Origin: CAXMQS01 sp964195995
Lineage (GTDB): Bacteria; Actinomycetota; Acidimicrobiia; Spongiisociales; JAOTWH01
Assembly: GCA_964195995.1 (NCBI GenBank)
Contig: CAXMQS010000012.1
Coordinates: forward strand, 1 to 29,898
DNA: 29,898 bases
Direction of reading: 5' to 3'
The notes under the pieces were generated by a model, which saw nothing but the letters and a program-made list of their open reading frames with translations, had not been told where the DNA came from and ran no database searches. Of this stretch, positions 21,813-29,524 are shown in pieces. The position numbers were made by a program, and so were the translations under genes. Every line of letters starts with the position of its first letter. Positions within the stretch are counted from its first letter, which is position 1.

Positions 21813-21818
21813 CTCTTG

Positions 21819-22538
21819 ATGGCTCTTCGCAACGATCAGGGAATCGTGCTGCGCTCGTTTCCGTTCGGCGAGGCGGATCGCGTTGTGATCGTCCTCAGCC
21901 CCAATCGAGGGAAGATCCGCACAGTCGCCAAGGGTGTCCGCAAGACCAAGAGCCGTTTCGGCGGACGCCTCGAGCCGTTTTCGCACGTTGATCTCGTCCT
22001 CTACGAAGGACGCAACCTCGACACCTTGACCGGGGCGACGACCATCGAGTCGTTTCCCCACCTGCGTTCCGATCTCGACAAGGTGATCGCGGCGGGCACC
22101 ATGGTTGAGGTGGCGGACGCCGTTGCCCAGGAGGAGGAGAACTCAGGCCGTCTCTTCCTACTGCTACAAAGAGGTCTCAGGGCTCTGGAGCAAGGCCCAC
22201 TGCATCCAGACCTCGTTCCCTCCTACCTGCTCAAGGCCGCAGACATCGTTGGGGTGGCGCCGGCGCTGTCCCACTGCGCCGGATGTGGCAGGGAGGATGG
22301 CCTGACCAGGTTCAGCTTCGCTGCCGGCGGCGCCCAGTGTGAGTCGTGTCGCAGCGAGAGCGCGTACGCGTTGCGGCCGGGCCTCACGGACTACCTGGCG
22401 CTGCTGGCGGCGAGTGACTTCGACAAGCTCCCGGAGGCAGACTCCTCTCTATCGCCGGATGCCATGGGAGTGACCCGTCGCTTCCTCGAATACCACCTCG
22501 AGCGCCGCCTGGCCTCGCTGGCGATTCTCGATGCCTGA
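21819..22538 (+). CDS. recO: DNA repair protein RecO
   Basis: RecO anneals single strands and helps load RecA at gaps with RecF and RecR. The 239 residues start with the OB-fold (DQGIVLRSFPFGEADRVV, KGVRKTKSRFGGRLEPF), then a helical domain, with a zinc site formed by HCAGCG and CESC. I chose the ATG over a TTG three bases earlier because the -10 box ends six bases before it. uppS begins 8 nt before its stop, so they are co-transcribed. Confidence 0.95.
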   Translation: MALRNDQGIVLRSFPFGEADRVVIVLSPNRGKIRTVAKGVRKTKSRFGGRLEPFSHVDLVLYEGRNLDTLTGATTIESFPHLRSDLDKVIAAGTMVEVADAVAQEEENSGRLFLLLQRGLRALEQGPLHPDLVPSYLLKAADIVGVAPALSHCAGCGREDGLTRFSFAAGGAQCESCRSESAYALRPGLTDYLALLAASDFDKLPEADSSLSPDAMGVTRRFLEYHLERRLASLAILDA

Positions 22539-23226
22539 CGCCCCCAAGCACATCGCCATCATCATGGATGGCAATGGTCGATGGGCCAAGGCTCGCGGCC
22601 TCGAGCGGACCGCCGGCCACGCTGCCGGAGAGGCTGCTCTCTTCGACACCGTTGAGGGTGCGCAGGAGATGGGCGTCGAGTGGCTCACCGTCTATGCCTT
22701 CTCGACGGAGAACTGGACGCGGTCGGCCGACGAAGTCGCTTTCCTCATGGGGTTCAATGAAGCGCTGATGGTGCGCAGGCGTGACGAGGTCAACGAGCTT
22801 GGCATTCGGGTGAGGTACGTCGGCGACCAGACCGACCACCGGATTCCCGATTCGGTCAAGGAGCGGATGACAGAGACAGCTGCGATGACAGAGGGCAACA
22901 CGTCGATGCAATTGGTCTTCGCCTTCAACTACGGAGGCCGCGACGAGATCGTCCGCGCCGCACGGAGACTCTCGGAGAGCGGTGTTGCTACTGCCGCCAT
23001 CGACGAGTCGACGCTGGGGGCTCACCTCGATATTCCCGAGATGCCCGATGTTGACCTCCTGATCCGCACCTCGGGCGAGCATCGGATCTCGAACTTCCTG
23101 TTGTGGCGGGCCGCATACGCCGAGATGGTGTTCACGGACGTGCTGTGGCCGGACTTCGATCGGGCCAGCTTGGCCGAGTGCATCGCCGAATACGACAACA
23201 GGCATCGGCGCTTCGGCAGCGCCTAG
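22531..23226 (+). CDS. uppS: Isoprenyl transferase (undecaprenyl diphosphate synthase family)
   Basis: A 231-residue cis-prenyltransferase that makes the polyprenyl diphosphate carrier used in cell wall assembly. The family signatures are complete: HIAIIMDGNGRWA with the catalytic Asp13, the AGHAAGEAAL helix, YAFSTENWTR, NYGGRDEI, and RTSGEHRISNFLLWRAAY. Actinobacteria often have two such enzymes with different chain lengths; the product here cannot be fixed from sequence. It overlaps recO by 8 nt. A 55-bp gap with a new -10 box separates it from glyS. Confidence 0.95.
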   Translation: MPDAPKHIAIIMDGNGRWAKARGLERTAGHAAGEAALFDTVEGAQEMGVEWLTVYAFSTENWTRSADEVAFLMGFNEALMVRRRDEVNELGIRVRYVGDQTDHRIPDSVKERMTETAAMTEGNTSMQLVFAFNYGGRDEIVRAARRLSESGVATAAIDESTLGAHLDIPEMPDVDLLIRTSGEHRISNFLLWRAAYAEMVFTDVLWPDFDRASLAECIAEYDNRHRRFGSA

Positions 23227-23267
23227 GGAGGGCCGCCGACAGACGCCTCGCCCGGGGTCGCCACCCC

Positions 23268-23273
23268 TACCAT
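23268..23273 (+). promoter_or_regulatory. -10 box of glyS (leaderless type)
   Basis: TACCAT ends eight bases before the ATG at 23282. The spacing favours that ATG over the in-frame GTG at 23276. Confidence 0.5.
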
Positions 23274-23281
23274 CCGTGACC

Positions 23282-24586
23282 ATGCCTGCCTCATTCGACA
23301 CCATCGTCAACCTCGCCAAGAACCGCGGCTTTGTCTTCCCGGCCTCGGAGATATACGGAGGGCTGCGCTCCTCCTACGACTACGGGCCGCTCGGCGTCGA
23401 GGTGCTGCGAAACGTCAAGGAGGCCTGGTGGCAGTCCATGGTTCGCAAGCGTGACGACGTTGTCGGCATCGATTCGGCGATCATCCAGGCGCCGCAGGTG
23501 TGGGAGGCCTCTGGTCACATCGAGTCCTTCACGGATCCGCTTGTCGAATGCGACAACTGCAACAATCGCTTTCGAGTCGACAAGCTGCCTGATGCCGACC
23601 TTTGCCCCAACTGTGGTCAGCGCGGCACGTTCGGCGAGGCCAGGGAATTCAACCTTCTGTTCAAGACGTTCATGGGTCCCGTCGAGGACGCCGCGGCGAC
23701 TGTCTACTTGCGTCCGGAGACGGCCCAGGGCATCTTCACCAACTTCGAGAATGTTCGCCGTACCTCTCGCAAACGGCTCCCGTTCGGTATCGCTCAGATC
23801 GGCAAGTCGTTCCGCAACGAGATCACCCCAGGCCAGTTCGTGTTCCGCACCCGAGAGTTCGAGCAGATGGAGATGGAGTACTTCTGCCGTCCCGACGAGG
23901 CGCAGCAGTGGTACGACTATTGGTTGGTCGAGCGATTCCAGTGGTACCTCGACCTCGGCATCTCCGAAGAGAGACTGCGGCTGCGGACTCATGACCCCGA
24001 AGAGCTGGCTCACTACGCCGTTGGGACTGCGGATATCGAGTACGAGTTCCCGTGGGGCTGGGATGAGCTGGAGGGGATCGCCAATCGCACCGACTTCGAC
24101 CTGCGCCAGCATGCCGAGCACTCCGGGCAGACCCTCACCTATGCCGAGGAGGGCGAGGAGCCCTTCTTCCCATTCGTCATCGAGCCAGCCGGTGGCGCCA
24201 CCCGGACGACCTTCGCGTTCCTCATCGATGCCTACGACGTCGACGAGGTAGGTGGCGAGGAGCGCACCGTGATGCGACTCGACTATCGATTGGCACCGAT
24301 CAAGGTTGCCGTGCTGCCGTTGTCCAAGAAGGAAGACCTGGTTGCGGTAACCCAACAGGTGGCGGCGCCCCTCCGCGAGCTGTGGAACATCGAGGTGGAT
24401 GTGACCCAATCCATCGGACGGCGCTACCGACGACAGGACGAAATCGGTACCCCGTTCTGCGTTACCGTCGACTTCGAAACGCTCGAGGACAATGCTGTCA
24501 CCGTTCGCGACCGCGACACCACCGAGCAGGTCCGCTTGCCGATCGCCGGGCTGGTTGACCACCTCGCAGCGCGGCTGAGTCCTTAG
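23282..24586 (+). CDS. glyS: Glycyl-tRNA synthetase (single-chain type)
   Basis: A 434-residue class II synthetase of the homodimeric type that charges tRNA-Gly. Present are SEIYGGLRSSYDYGPLG at the N-terminus, a CDNC...CPNC zinc pair (about 82-105), LRPETAQGIFTNF, motif 2 IGKSFRNEITPGQ, REFEQMEMEYF, and motif 3 with DYRLAPIKVAVLPL beginning the anticodon-binding domain. The ATG at 23282 is chosen over GTG 23276 because the -10 box is only two bases from the latter. The gene is tail-to-tail with glpD and overlaps it by four bases: TTAG gives TAG on this strand and TAA on the other. Confidence 0.97.
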   Translation: MPASFDTIVNLAKNRGFVFPASEIYGGLRSSYDYGPLGVEVLRNVKEAWWQSMVRKRDDVVGIDSAIIQAPQVWEASGHIESFTDPLVECDNCNNRFRVDKLPDADLCPNCGQRGTFGEAREFNLLFKTFMGPVEDAAATVYLRPETAQGIFTNFENVRRTSRKRLPFGIAQIGKSFRNEITPGQFVFRTREFEQMEMEYFCRPDEAQQWYDYWLVERFQWYLDLGISEERLRLRTHDPEELAHYAVGTADIEYEFPWGWDELEGIANRTDFDLRQHAEHSGQTLTYAEEGEEPFFPFVIEPAGGATRTTFAFLIDAYDVDEVGGEERTVMRLDYRLAPIKVAVLPLSKKEDLVAVTQQVAAPLRELWNIEVDVTQSIGRRYRRQDEIGTPFCVTVDFETLEDNAVTVRDRDTTEQVRLPIAGLVDHLAARLSP

Positions 24587-26145
24587 AGCCCTTCCGCGAC
24601 CAGCTCCTCCTCGAACCGCTGGATCTCGGCGTTGCGTCTCGCGGCATCCCATGCGAGCTGTGCCGCCATCAGGTCCGCGATGGGGGCGGCTGCGGCCCGG
24701 CCGTGGTCGGCGGTAAGCCAGGAGAGGCGCGTCCGGCGCAGGGTGACATCGGCAACCGTGGCGGCTGCTTCGTGACTCACCGCGTAAACGACCTCCGCCG
24801 CCAATGATCCATCCTCGAAGGACTCTCCAAGCGCAGGGTCATCTTCGGCGAGAGCGGCCACATCGTTTGCCAATGAGCCGTAGCGGCTCCACAGTCGACC
24901 TTCGCCTGGAGGCCCGCCGGCTCCGGCGATGGCAACGGAGGCTGTAGTGCTCGGGCGATCGAGCCCGATGGCTTTGGCGGCGCGATCGCCGACCTCCTCG
25001 GCGATACGCCGATAGCCGGTCAGCTTGCCGCCTGCTACCTGGAAGAAGCCGGGCGCCGGTTGCTGGATGACGTGTTTGCGTGTTGCACTCGACGTCGGTC
25101 CAGATCCCGTTGCGGCCAACGCACGGGTGCCGGCGAACGTTGTCTTGGGAACAGGGCTGACGCCGGTGTACCTGGCGGCGTGCCGCCGCAAGTAGTCGAT
25201 CTCTGCCGTCGTTGCCAGCGGTCGGCCGTTCTCGCCATCGCTGGCAACATCTGTTGTGCCGATGAGGGCGTGCCCCAACCACGGGACCATGTAGAGGATC
25301 CTGCGGTCCTCCGTCTCTGGGAGCACAACCGCAGACTCAGTGAGCCCGACCTCATCGGCGGTGGTGATGAGGTGGGAGCCGCGGGAGTAGCGAAGCGGCA
25401 TCGGAGGTGTTCCCAGGGGCACCGGGGCCACACAGGAGCCCGGCGCGGCGACGACGGCTCGGGCCGTAAAGGTCGACTCTGCACCGTCGAGCATGTTGCG
25501 CATCGTCAGGCGATAGCCGCCATTGTCGGGCTCGACCTTGATGACCTCGGCGTGGTTGAGCGCGATGGCATCTCGCGCCACCGCGGCCTTGATGACCCCG
25601 ATGGTGAGCCGAGCGTCGTCGGTCTGGGCGTCGCCATAAACGAAGGCGCCCTTGAGCCCATCGGCAAGAAGTCCGGGAGCCAGCTCCCTGGTCTCCGCGG
25701 CGCCGACGCGGCGATGCCCATCTGACCGTCTGCCCAGGCGGTTGTACAAGAAGAGCCCAACCCGCAGCGCGGTGGGGACGATGCGGTGGTGGCCGAGCAG
25801 GCGCGGCAGGTCGCCGAACGAGACGCCCTTGTAGAGGGGGACAACGAAGTCGAGCGGCCTGTACAGATAGTCGGCGATCTCGGCGAGTACGACCTGCTCG
25901 CGCAGCCCCTCGCGCACGAGGCCAAAGCGAAGCTGCGGCATGTAGCGGATGCCGCCGTGGAAGAGCTTGGTCGACTTGCTCGAGGTGCCGGCGGCGAAAT
26001 CGTCTCGCTCGACGAGGGCGACGGAGGCTCCCCGTTCGGCGAGATCAAGGGCGGTTCCACCGCCGACGATGCCCCCTCCGATCACCGCAACGTCGATCGC
26101 AGCATCCGTCAGACGCGAGAGGTGCCCGCTGCGATTCCAGGTCAT
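24583..26145 (-). CDS. glpD: Glycerol-3-phosphate dehydrogenase (FAD-dependent, aerobic type)
   Basis: GlpD oxidises glycerol-3-phosphate to dihydroxyacetone phosphate at the membrane and passes electrons to quinone. The 520 residues have the FAD-binding motif VIGGGIVGGGTALDLAERG (about 20-38), TSSKSTKLFHGGIRYM, RYSRGSHLITT, MVPWLGHALIGTTD and GKLTGYRRIAEE, followed by a helical C-terminal domain. Other Met codons upstream in frame lie over dnaG; this ATG has TATCGT ending six bases before it. No glycerol kinase or facilitator is adjacent. It is divergent from dnaG with only 63 bp between. Confidence 0.95.
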   Translation of the reverse strand: MTWNRSGHLSRLTDAAIDVAVIGGGIVGGGTALDLAERGASVALVERDDFAAGTSSKSTKLFHGGIRYMPQLRFGLVREGLREQVVLAEIADYLYRPLDFVVPLYKGVSFGDLPRLLGHHRIVPTALRVGLFLYNRLGRRSDGHRRVGAAETRELAPGLLADGLKGAFVYGDAQTDDARLTIGVIKAAVARDAIALNHAEVIKVEPDNGGYRLTMRNMLDGAESTFTARAVVAAPGSCVAPVPLGTPPMPLRYSRGSHLITTADEVGLTESAVVLPETEDRRILYMVPWLGHALIGTTDVASDGENGRPLATTAEIDYLRRHAARYTGVSPVPKTTFAGTRALAATGSGPTSSATRKHVIQQPAPGFFQVAGGKLTGYRRIAEEVGDRAAKAIGLDRPSTTASVAIAGAGGPPGEGRLWSRYGSLANDVAALAEDDPALGESFEDGSLAAEVVYAVSHEAAATVADVTLRRTRLSWLTADHGRAAAAPIADLMAAQLAWDAARRNAEIQRFEEELVAEGL

Positions 26146-26151
26146 CGCATC

Positions 26152-26157
26152 ACGATA
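26152..26157 (-). promoter_or_regulatory. -10 box of glpD (leaderless type)
   Basis: TATCGT on the minus strand ends exactly six bases before the glpD ATG. It lies in the 63-bp gap shared with the divergent dnaG promoter. Confidence 0.5.
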
Positions 26158-26195
26158 TGGCTGCGACCCCTCTCTCAGGGACACCCGGCGAGCGG

Positions 26196-26201
26196 TACAC
26201 T
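26196..26201 (+). promoter_or_regulatory. -10 box of dnaG-rpoD (leaderless type)
   Basis: TACACT ends seven bases before the dnaG ATG; the bases between (CTCGGTA) contain no ribosome binding site. It would drive the dnaG-rpoD pair. Confidence 0.6.
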
Positions 26202-26208
26202 CTCGGTA

Positions 26209-27951
26209 ATGGCCTACCGCCGAGAAGACATCGAGCGGGTTCGCGTCGCCTCCAATCTGCTCGAGCTTGTATCCGAGATCACCAAGGTTCGCAAGACCGG
26301 GCGTTCGGTGATGGCGATCTGCCCGTTCCATAACGAGAAGACCCCCTCGATGTCGCTCGATCCCGCTCGTGGCCTGTACCACTGCTTCGGCTGCGGCCAC
26401 TCGGGTGACATCTTCCGCTTCCTCGAAGACTCCCAGGGCCTCTCGTTTTCGGAAGCAGTCGAGTTTCTGGCCCGCCGTGCCGGCATCGATATCGAGCCAG
26501 ATCCCGATGCGGCCAAGAGGCAGGAACGACGCCAGCCGCTCACTGCGGCTATCGAAGCAACCGTTGCCTTCTACAACGACCGACTGAAGACCGGTGGGGA
26601 TGCCGGAGCGGCGCGAAGCTACCTGCGGTCCCGCGGCTACGACGCCGACATCGTCGACACTTTCCAGATCGGCTACTCGCCCGCCGGCTGGAACGACCTC
26701 GTTGATGCTTTGCGCTCTCAGGGTGTGAGCGACGATGTCATGATGTCTGCCGGGCTGGCGTCGCGCAGCAGGCGCGGCGGCCTCGTAGATCGATTCCGGG
26801 GCCGAGTGATGTTCCCTATCCACGATCTTCGTGGCGATGCCGTCGGCTTTGGTGCGAGGCTGCTCGAGGGGGACGGACCCAAGTATCTCAACTCGCCCGA
26901 GGGGCCGCTGTATCACAAGTCGAGCCTTCTCTACGGCCTGCATTGGGCCAAGTCGGAGATCGTCAGGTCCGGTCACTCGGTTGTGGTCGAGGGATATACC
27001 GACGTCATCGCGCTGCACCAGGCCGGCATGCCGGTGGCCGTAGCCACCTGCGGCACGGCTCTGGGGGAGGGGCACTTCGACCTTCTGCGCCGCTTCGCCG
27101 AGAAGGTGGTTCTGGCATTCGATGCAGATGCCGCCGGCGCCGGAGCGTCGCGGCGTGGCATCGACATGTCGACGCCCGGCGATCTCGACGTTCGCGTTGC
27201 CGAACTTCCCGCTGGCTCCGACCCTGCAGATCTGGTCGCCGCCGGAGATGCCGAGACACTTCGCAAGTCGATAGACGACAGCCAGCCGCTGATCCTCTAT
27301 GCCATCAGCGGCGAGTTGGAGGATGTCGACCTGGGGGAGCCGGAGGTCAGGATCAAGGCGGTTCGCCGCGCCGCTGAGCTGGTCGGGCGCCATCCAGACC
27401 CCCTCGTTCGCCAGGAGTACGCCGCGGTGTTGGCTCGCCGCACCGGCGTCGACCTCGACGAGGTCCTGCGGCTCGTGGGGGCACCGGCGCGTTCGTCGCG
27501 GCCGGCGCCACCGACCAACGTGAGGCTCACCGGACAGGATCGAGCCGAGCTCGAGCTGCTTCGAGCCATGCTCGCCAACGACGCCGGGCTGGTGGGCATC
27601 GACCTCTCGGCAAATGCCTTTGAGAAACCCGACCACAAGGCCGCCTTTGAGCTGCTCTCCGGGGCGTTGCAGGGCCTCGGGCCGGGACAACCTCCGGACC
27701 TTGGCAGGATCCTTGGCGACGATGACGGTGGGCAAGCGGCGATGCTGCGGGCCCTCGCCCTCGACGATCGGCCGATTCCCGACCCCACAGAAGTTTGGCG
27801 AAAGCTTCAGGTTGGTGCCCTGGAACGCCGAATCCATGAGATGCGACGAGACCTCGAGGGCACAGATGCCGCCGACGACGACTATTCCACTCGGTTCGCC
27901 GAATTGATAGCGTTGGAGCGCGAGCGGCAGCAACTTGCGAGCCACCAATGA
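26209..27951 (+). CDS. dnaG: DNA primase
   Basis: DnaG makes the RNA primers for replication at the fork with helicase DnaB. The 580 residues contain the N-terminal zinc domain (C38, H41, C59, C62 in CPFH...CFGC), the polymerase core (GRVMFPIHDLRGDAVGFGAR), the TOPRIM metal site (VVVEGYTDVIALHQAG and LAFDADAAG) and a helical C-terminal region for DnaB contact. The frame is open upstream, but that part lies over glpD; the ATG at 26209 gives the standard N-terminus and follows the -10 box. It overlaps rpoD by ATGA, a reduced version of the macromolecular synthesis operon. Confidence 0.97.
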   Translation: MAYRREDIERVRVASNLLELVSEITKVRKTGRSVMAICPFHNEKTPSMSLDPARGLYHCFGCGHSGDIFRFLEDSQGLSFSEAVEFLARRAGIDIEPDPDAAKRQERRQPLTAAIEATVAFYNDRLKTGGDAGAARSYLRSRGYDADIVDTFQIGYSPAGWNDLVDALRSQGVSDDVMMSAGLASRSRRGGLVDRFRGRVMFPIHDLRGDAVGFGARLLEGDGPKYLNSPEGPLYHKSSLLYGLHWAKSEIVRSGHSVVVEGYTDVIALHQAGMPVAVATCGTALGEGHFDLLRRFAEKVVLAFDADAAGAGASRRGIDMSTPGDLDVRVAELPAGSDPADLVAAGDAETLRKSIDDSQPLILYAISGELEDVDLGEPEVRIKAVRRAAELVGRHPDPLVRQEYAAVLARRTGVDLDEVLRLVGAPARSSRPAPPTNVRLTGQDRAELELLRAMLANDAGLVGIDLSANAFEKPDHKAAFELLSGALQGLGPGQPPDLGRILGDDDGGQAAMLRALALDDRPIPDPTEVWRKLQVGALERRIHEMRRDLEGTDAADDDYSTRFAELIALERERQQLASHQ

Positions 27952-29084
27952 ACAACCAAATCCGCCAAATCGCCGAGGAGCTCAAGGTTCGAGCGCGCCA
28001 ACGCGGTTTCGTTCTGATGGAGGAGATCCAACAGGAGCTCGAGGACATCGCGGCGCCGCCGGAAGCCTTTGACGCCGTATTCGACGACCTCCGCAACGGT
28101 GGCATCGAGGTGCGCGAAGAAAAGGAAGCCTTCGACCCTTACATATCTTCCAACGACGACGTTTCCGTTTCGGATCCCGTGCGTATGTATCTCCAGGAGA
28201 TCGGCCGCGTACCGCTGCTGTCTGCTCAGCAGGAGGTCGAGCTGGCGATGGCGCTTGAGGCTGGCACCAAGGCAATCAGTCGGCTCAAGGAGGAAGACGG
28301 ACCCGAGCTCGACGACAACGACCGCATCATTCTCGAGCGCAGTGTGCGTTCTGGCGAGAAGGCCCGCAAGCGACTTGTCGAGGCCAACCTGCGGCTCGTC
28401 GTGTCGATCGCCAAGCAGTACGTGGGTCGCGGCATGTCGCTGCTGGACCTCTTCCAAGAAGGCAACCTCGGCCTCATGCGAGCAGTGGAGAAGTTCGACT
28501 ACCGCAAGGGCTTCAAGTTCTCGACCTATGCGTCATGGTGGATTCGCCAGGCCGTCACCAGGGCGCTCGCCGACCAGGGCCGCACCATCCGGGTGCCGGT
28601 CCACATGGTCGAGACCATCAACAAACTGGCCGCCGTTCAGCGCAACCTGAGTCAGGAACTAGGGAGGGAACCGACCATCGAGGAGATCGGGTCGGACCTG
28701 GAACTCGAACCCGCCAAGGTCACCGAGTTGCGACGGATCGCCCAGGATCCGCTGTCGCTGGAGAGTCCGCTGGGGGAGGAGGAAGACTCCACCCTCGGCG
28801 ACTTCGTGGAAGACCGGGAGGCCGATGCGCCGGTGGCGGTGGCTTCGTTCAAGCTGCTGCAGGAGTACTTGCGGATGGTGCTGGAGGAGTTGAACGATCG
28901 GGAGCGCGAGGTCCTCGTGATGCGGTTCGGCCTGCGCGACGGGAAGATCCACACGCTGGAGCAGGTCGGCAAGCACTTCGACGTGACGCGCGAGCGTATC
29001 CGCCAGTTGGAGACCAAGGCGTTGGCGAAGATGCGCCAGCCTTCACGGGCGCGCAAATTGGAGGGCTACCTCAACGACGGTTGA
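27948..29084 (+). CDS. rpoD: Housekeeping RNA polymerase sigma factor (SigA/RpoD)
   Basis: A 378-residue group 1 sigma-70. Region 1.1-like sequence occupies about 1-65, region 1.2 begins DPVRMYLQEIGRVPLLS, region 2 has ANLRLVVSIAKQYVGRG, FQEGNLGLMRAVEKFDYRKG and the -10 recognition helix STYASWWIRQAVTRALADQ, region 3 has RVPVHMVETINKL, and region 4.2 has HTLEQVGKHFDVTRERIRQLE. Unlike many actinobacterial SigA proteins it has no long acidic, Lys-rich N-terminal extension. The ATG overlaps the dnaG stop. The -10 boxes proposed in this window (TACnnT or TAnnnT) are the expected targets of this factor. Confidence 0.96.
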   Translation: MNNQIRQIAEELKVRARQRGFVLMEEIQQELEDIAAPPEAFDAVFDDLRNGGIEVREEKEAFDPYISSNDDVSVSDPVRMYLQEIGRVPLLSAQQEVELAMALEAGTKAISRLKEEDGPELDDNDRIILERSVRSGEKARKRLVEANLRLVVSIAKQYVGRGMSLLDLFQEGNLGLMRAVEKFDYRKGFKFSTYASWWIRQAVTRALADQGRTIRVPVHMVETINKLAAVQRNLSQELGREPTIEEIGSDLELEPAKVTELRRIAQDPLSLESPLGEEEDSTLGDFVEDREADAPVAVASFKLLQEYLRMVLEELNDREREVLVMRFGLRDGKIHTLEQVGKHFDVTRERIRQLETKALAKMRQPSRARKLEGYLNDG

Positions 29085-29096
29085 GATGCGGGCGGC

Positions 29097-29318
29097 TTAC
29101 GCCTCGTCGTCGCCGAACTTGTCGCCGACGGTGTCCTTGACCCGTTCGGCGGCCAGATCGACCACGGCCCTTCCCTTGGAAGTGATGTCCTGGAAGCGGT
29201 CATCCCCGGAGATCCGGGCCCAACCGTCCATGATTTGTTCGTAGCGTTCGCGGCCAGCCTTGGTGCCGAGCACGTAGCCGGCGGCGGCCCCGATGAGCAA
29301 TCCTGTCTTGAATCCCAT
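29097..29318 (-). CDS. YtxH-like small membrane protein
   Basis: A 73-residue protein with an N-terminal hydrophobic, Gly-rich segment (GLLIGAAAGYVLGTKAGR) followed by a charged helix, the pattern of YtxH/DUF-type general stress proteins. The precise role of this family is not known. The ATG is preceded by CAGAAT ending six bases upstream, a weak match to the leaderless pattern. It converges on rpoD with a 12-base gap and is divergent from tRNA-Asn. Confidence 0.82.
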   Translation of the reverse strand: MGFKTGLLIGAAAGYVLGTKAGRERYEQIMDGWARISGDDRFQDITSKGRAVVDLAAERVKDTVGDKFGDDEA

Positions 29319-29345
29319 GGGTCCATTCTGCCATCTGGGGGGTGG

Positions 29346-29351
29346 TACTCT
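29346..29351 (+). promoter_or_regulatory. -10 box of tRNA-Asn
   Basis: TACTCT lies ten bases before the mature tRNA, a normal distance for a tRNA promoter. No clear -35 box. Confidence 0.4.
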
Positions 29352-29361
29352 TCCACCGCCT

Positions 29362-29434
29362 TCCGGGGTAGCTCAATCGGTAGAGCAGCGGGCTGTTAAC
29401 CCGTGTGTCGTGGGTTCGAGTCCCACCCCCGGAG
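29362..29434 (+). tRNA. tRNA-Asn (anticodon GTT)
   Basis: A 73-base cloverleaf: acceptor TCCGGGG with CCCCGGA, D-arm GCTC/GAGC, anticodon loop CTGTTAA giving GTT, and a T-arm GTGGG TTCGAGT CCCAC. The discriminator is G. The 3' end is followed by CCG, so CCA is not encoded. Confidence 0.96.
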
Positions 29435-29440
29435 CCGACC

Positions 29441-29524
29441 CGCATCGGTCGCTGATTGCGGCTGATGCTGCCTCTCTTGCCGCGTCCTCCGACGTCATCA
29501 CCGGTGGCGTCAGCGACGGGTGCG
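29441..29524. repeat. Imperfect 15-bp inverted repeat downstream of tRNA-Asn
   Basis: Bases 29441-29455 and 29510-29524 are inverted copies of each other at 13 of 15 positions, separated by 54 bases. The interval has no gene. It could fold into a long-range stem between the tRNA and the small membrane peptide, but no T-run marks it as a terminator. Confidence 0.4.

Larger units (their letters stand above)
21476..21818. repeat. Non-coding block of G/C-rich palindromes between PCD and recO
   Basis: No gene is visible here. The stretch holds several strong inverted repeats. (1) CCCTTGCGGGG at 21507-21517 pairs perfectly with 21523-21533; an alternative 7-bp hairpin (21503-21520) competes with it. 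(2) GGAGGGGGCTTCC at 21604-21616 pairs with 21635-21648 with one bulged C. (3) A small CCGGC/GCCGG hairpin at 21649-21661. (4) A perfect 12-bp stem with TAA loop at 21660-21686. Further CCCCCTAACCCCC-like tracts follow near 21738. Since both flanking genes point outwards, these are not terminators; they resemble dispersed palindromic elements. The last 15 bases hold the recO -10 box. Confidence 0.75.

Noticed and set aside
23291..24652. 453-residue minus-strand frame opposite glyS
   Set aside because: Antisense shadow of glyS with no domain, promoter or ribosome binding site.
26146..27948. Minus-strand frame extending glpD upstream across dnaG
   Set aside because: The extension is antisense to dnaG and has no family similarity; the GlpD N-terminus and its -10 box fix the start at 26145.
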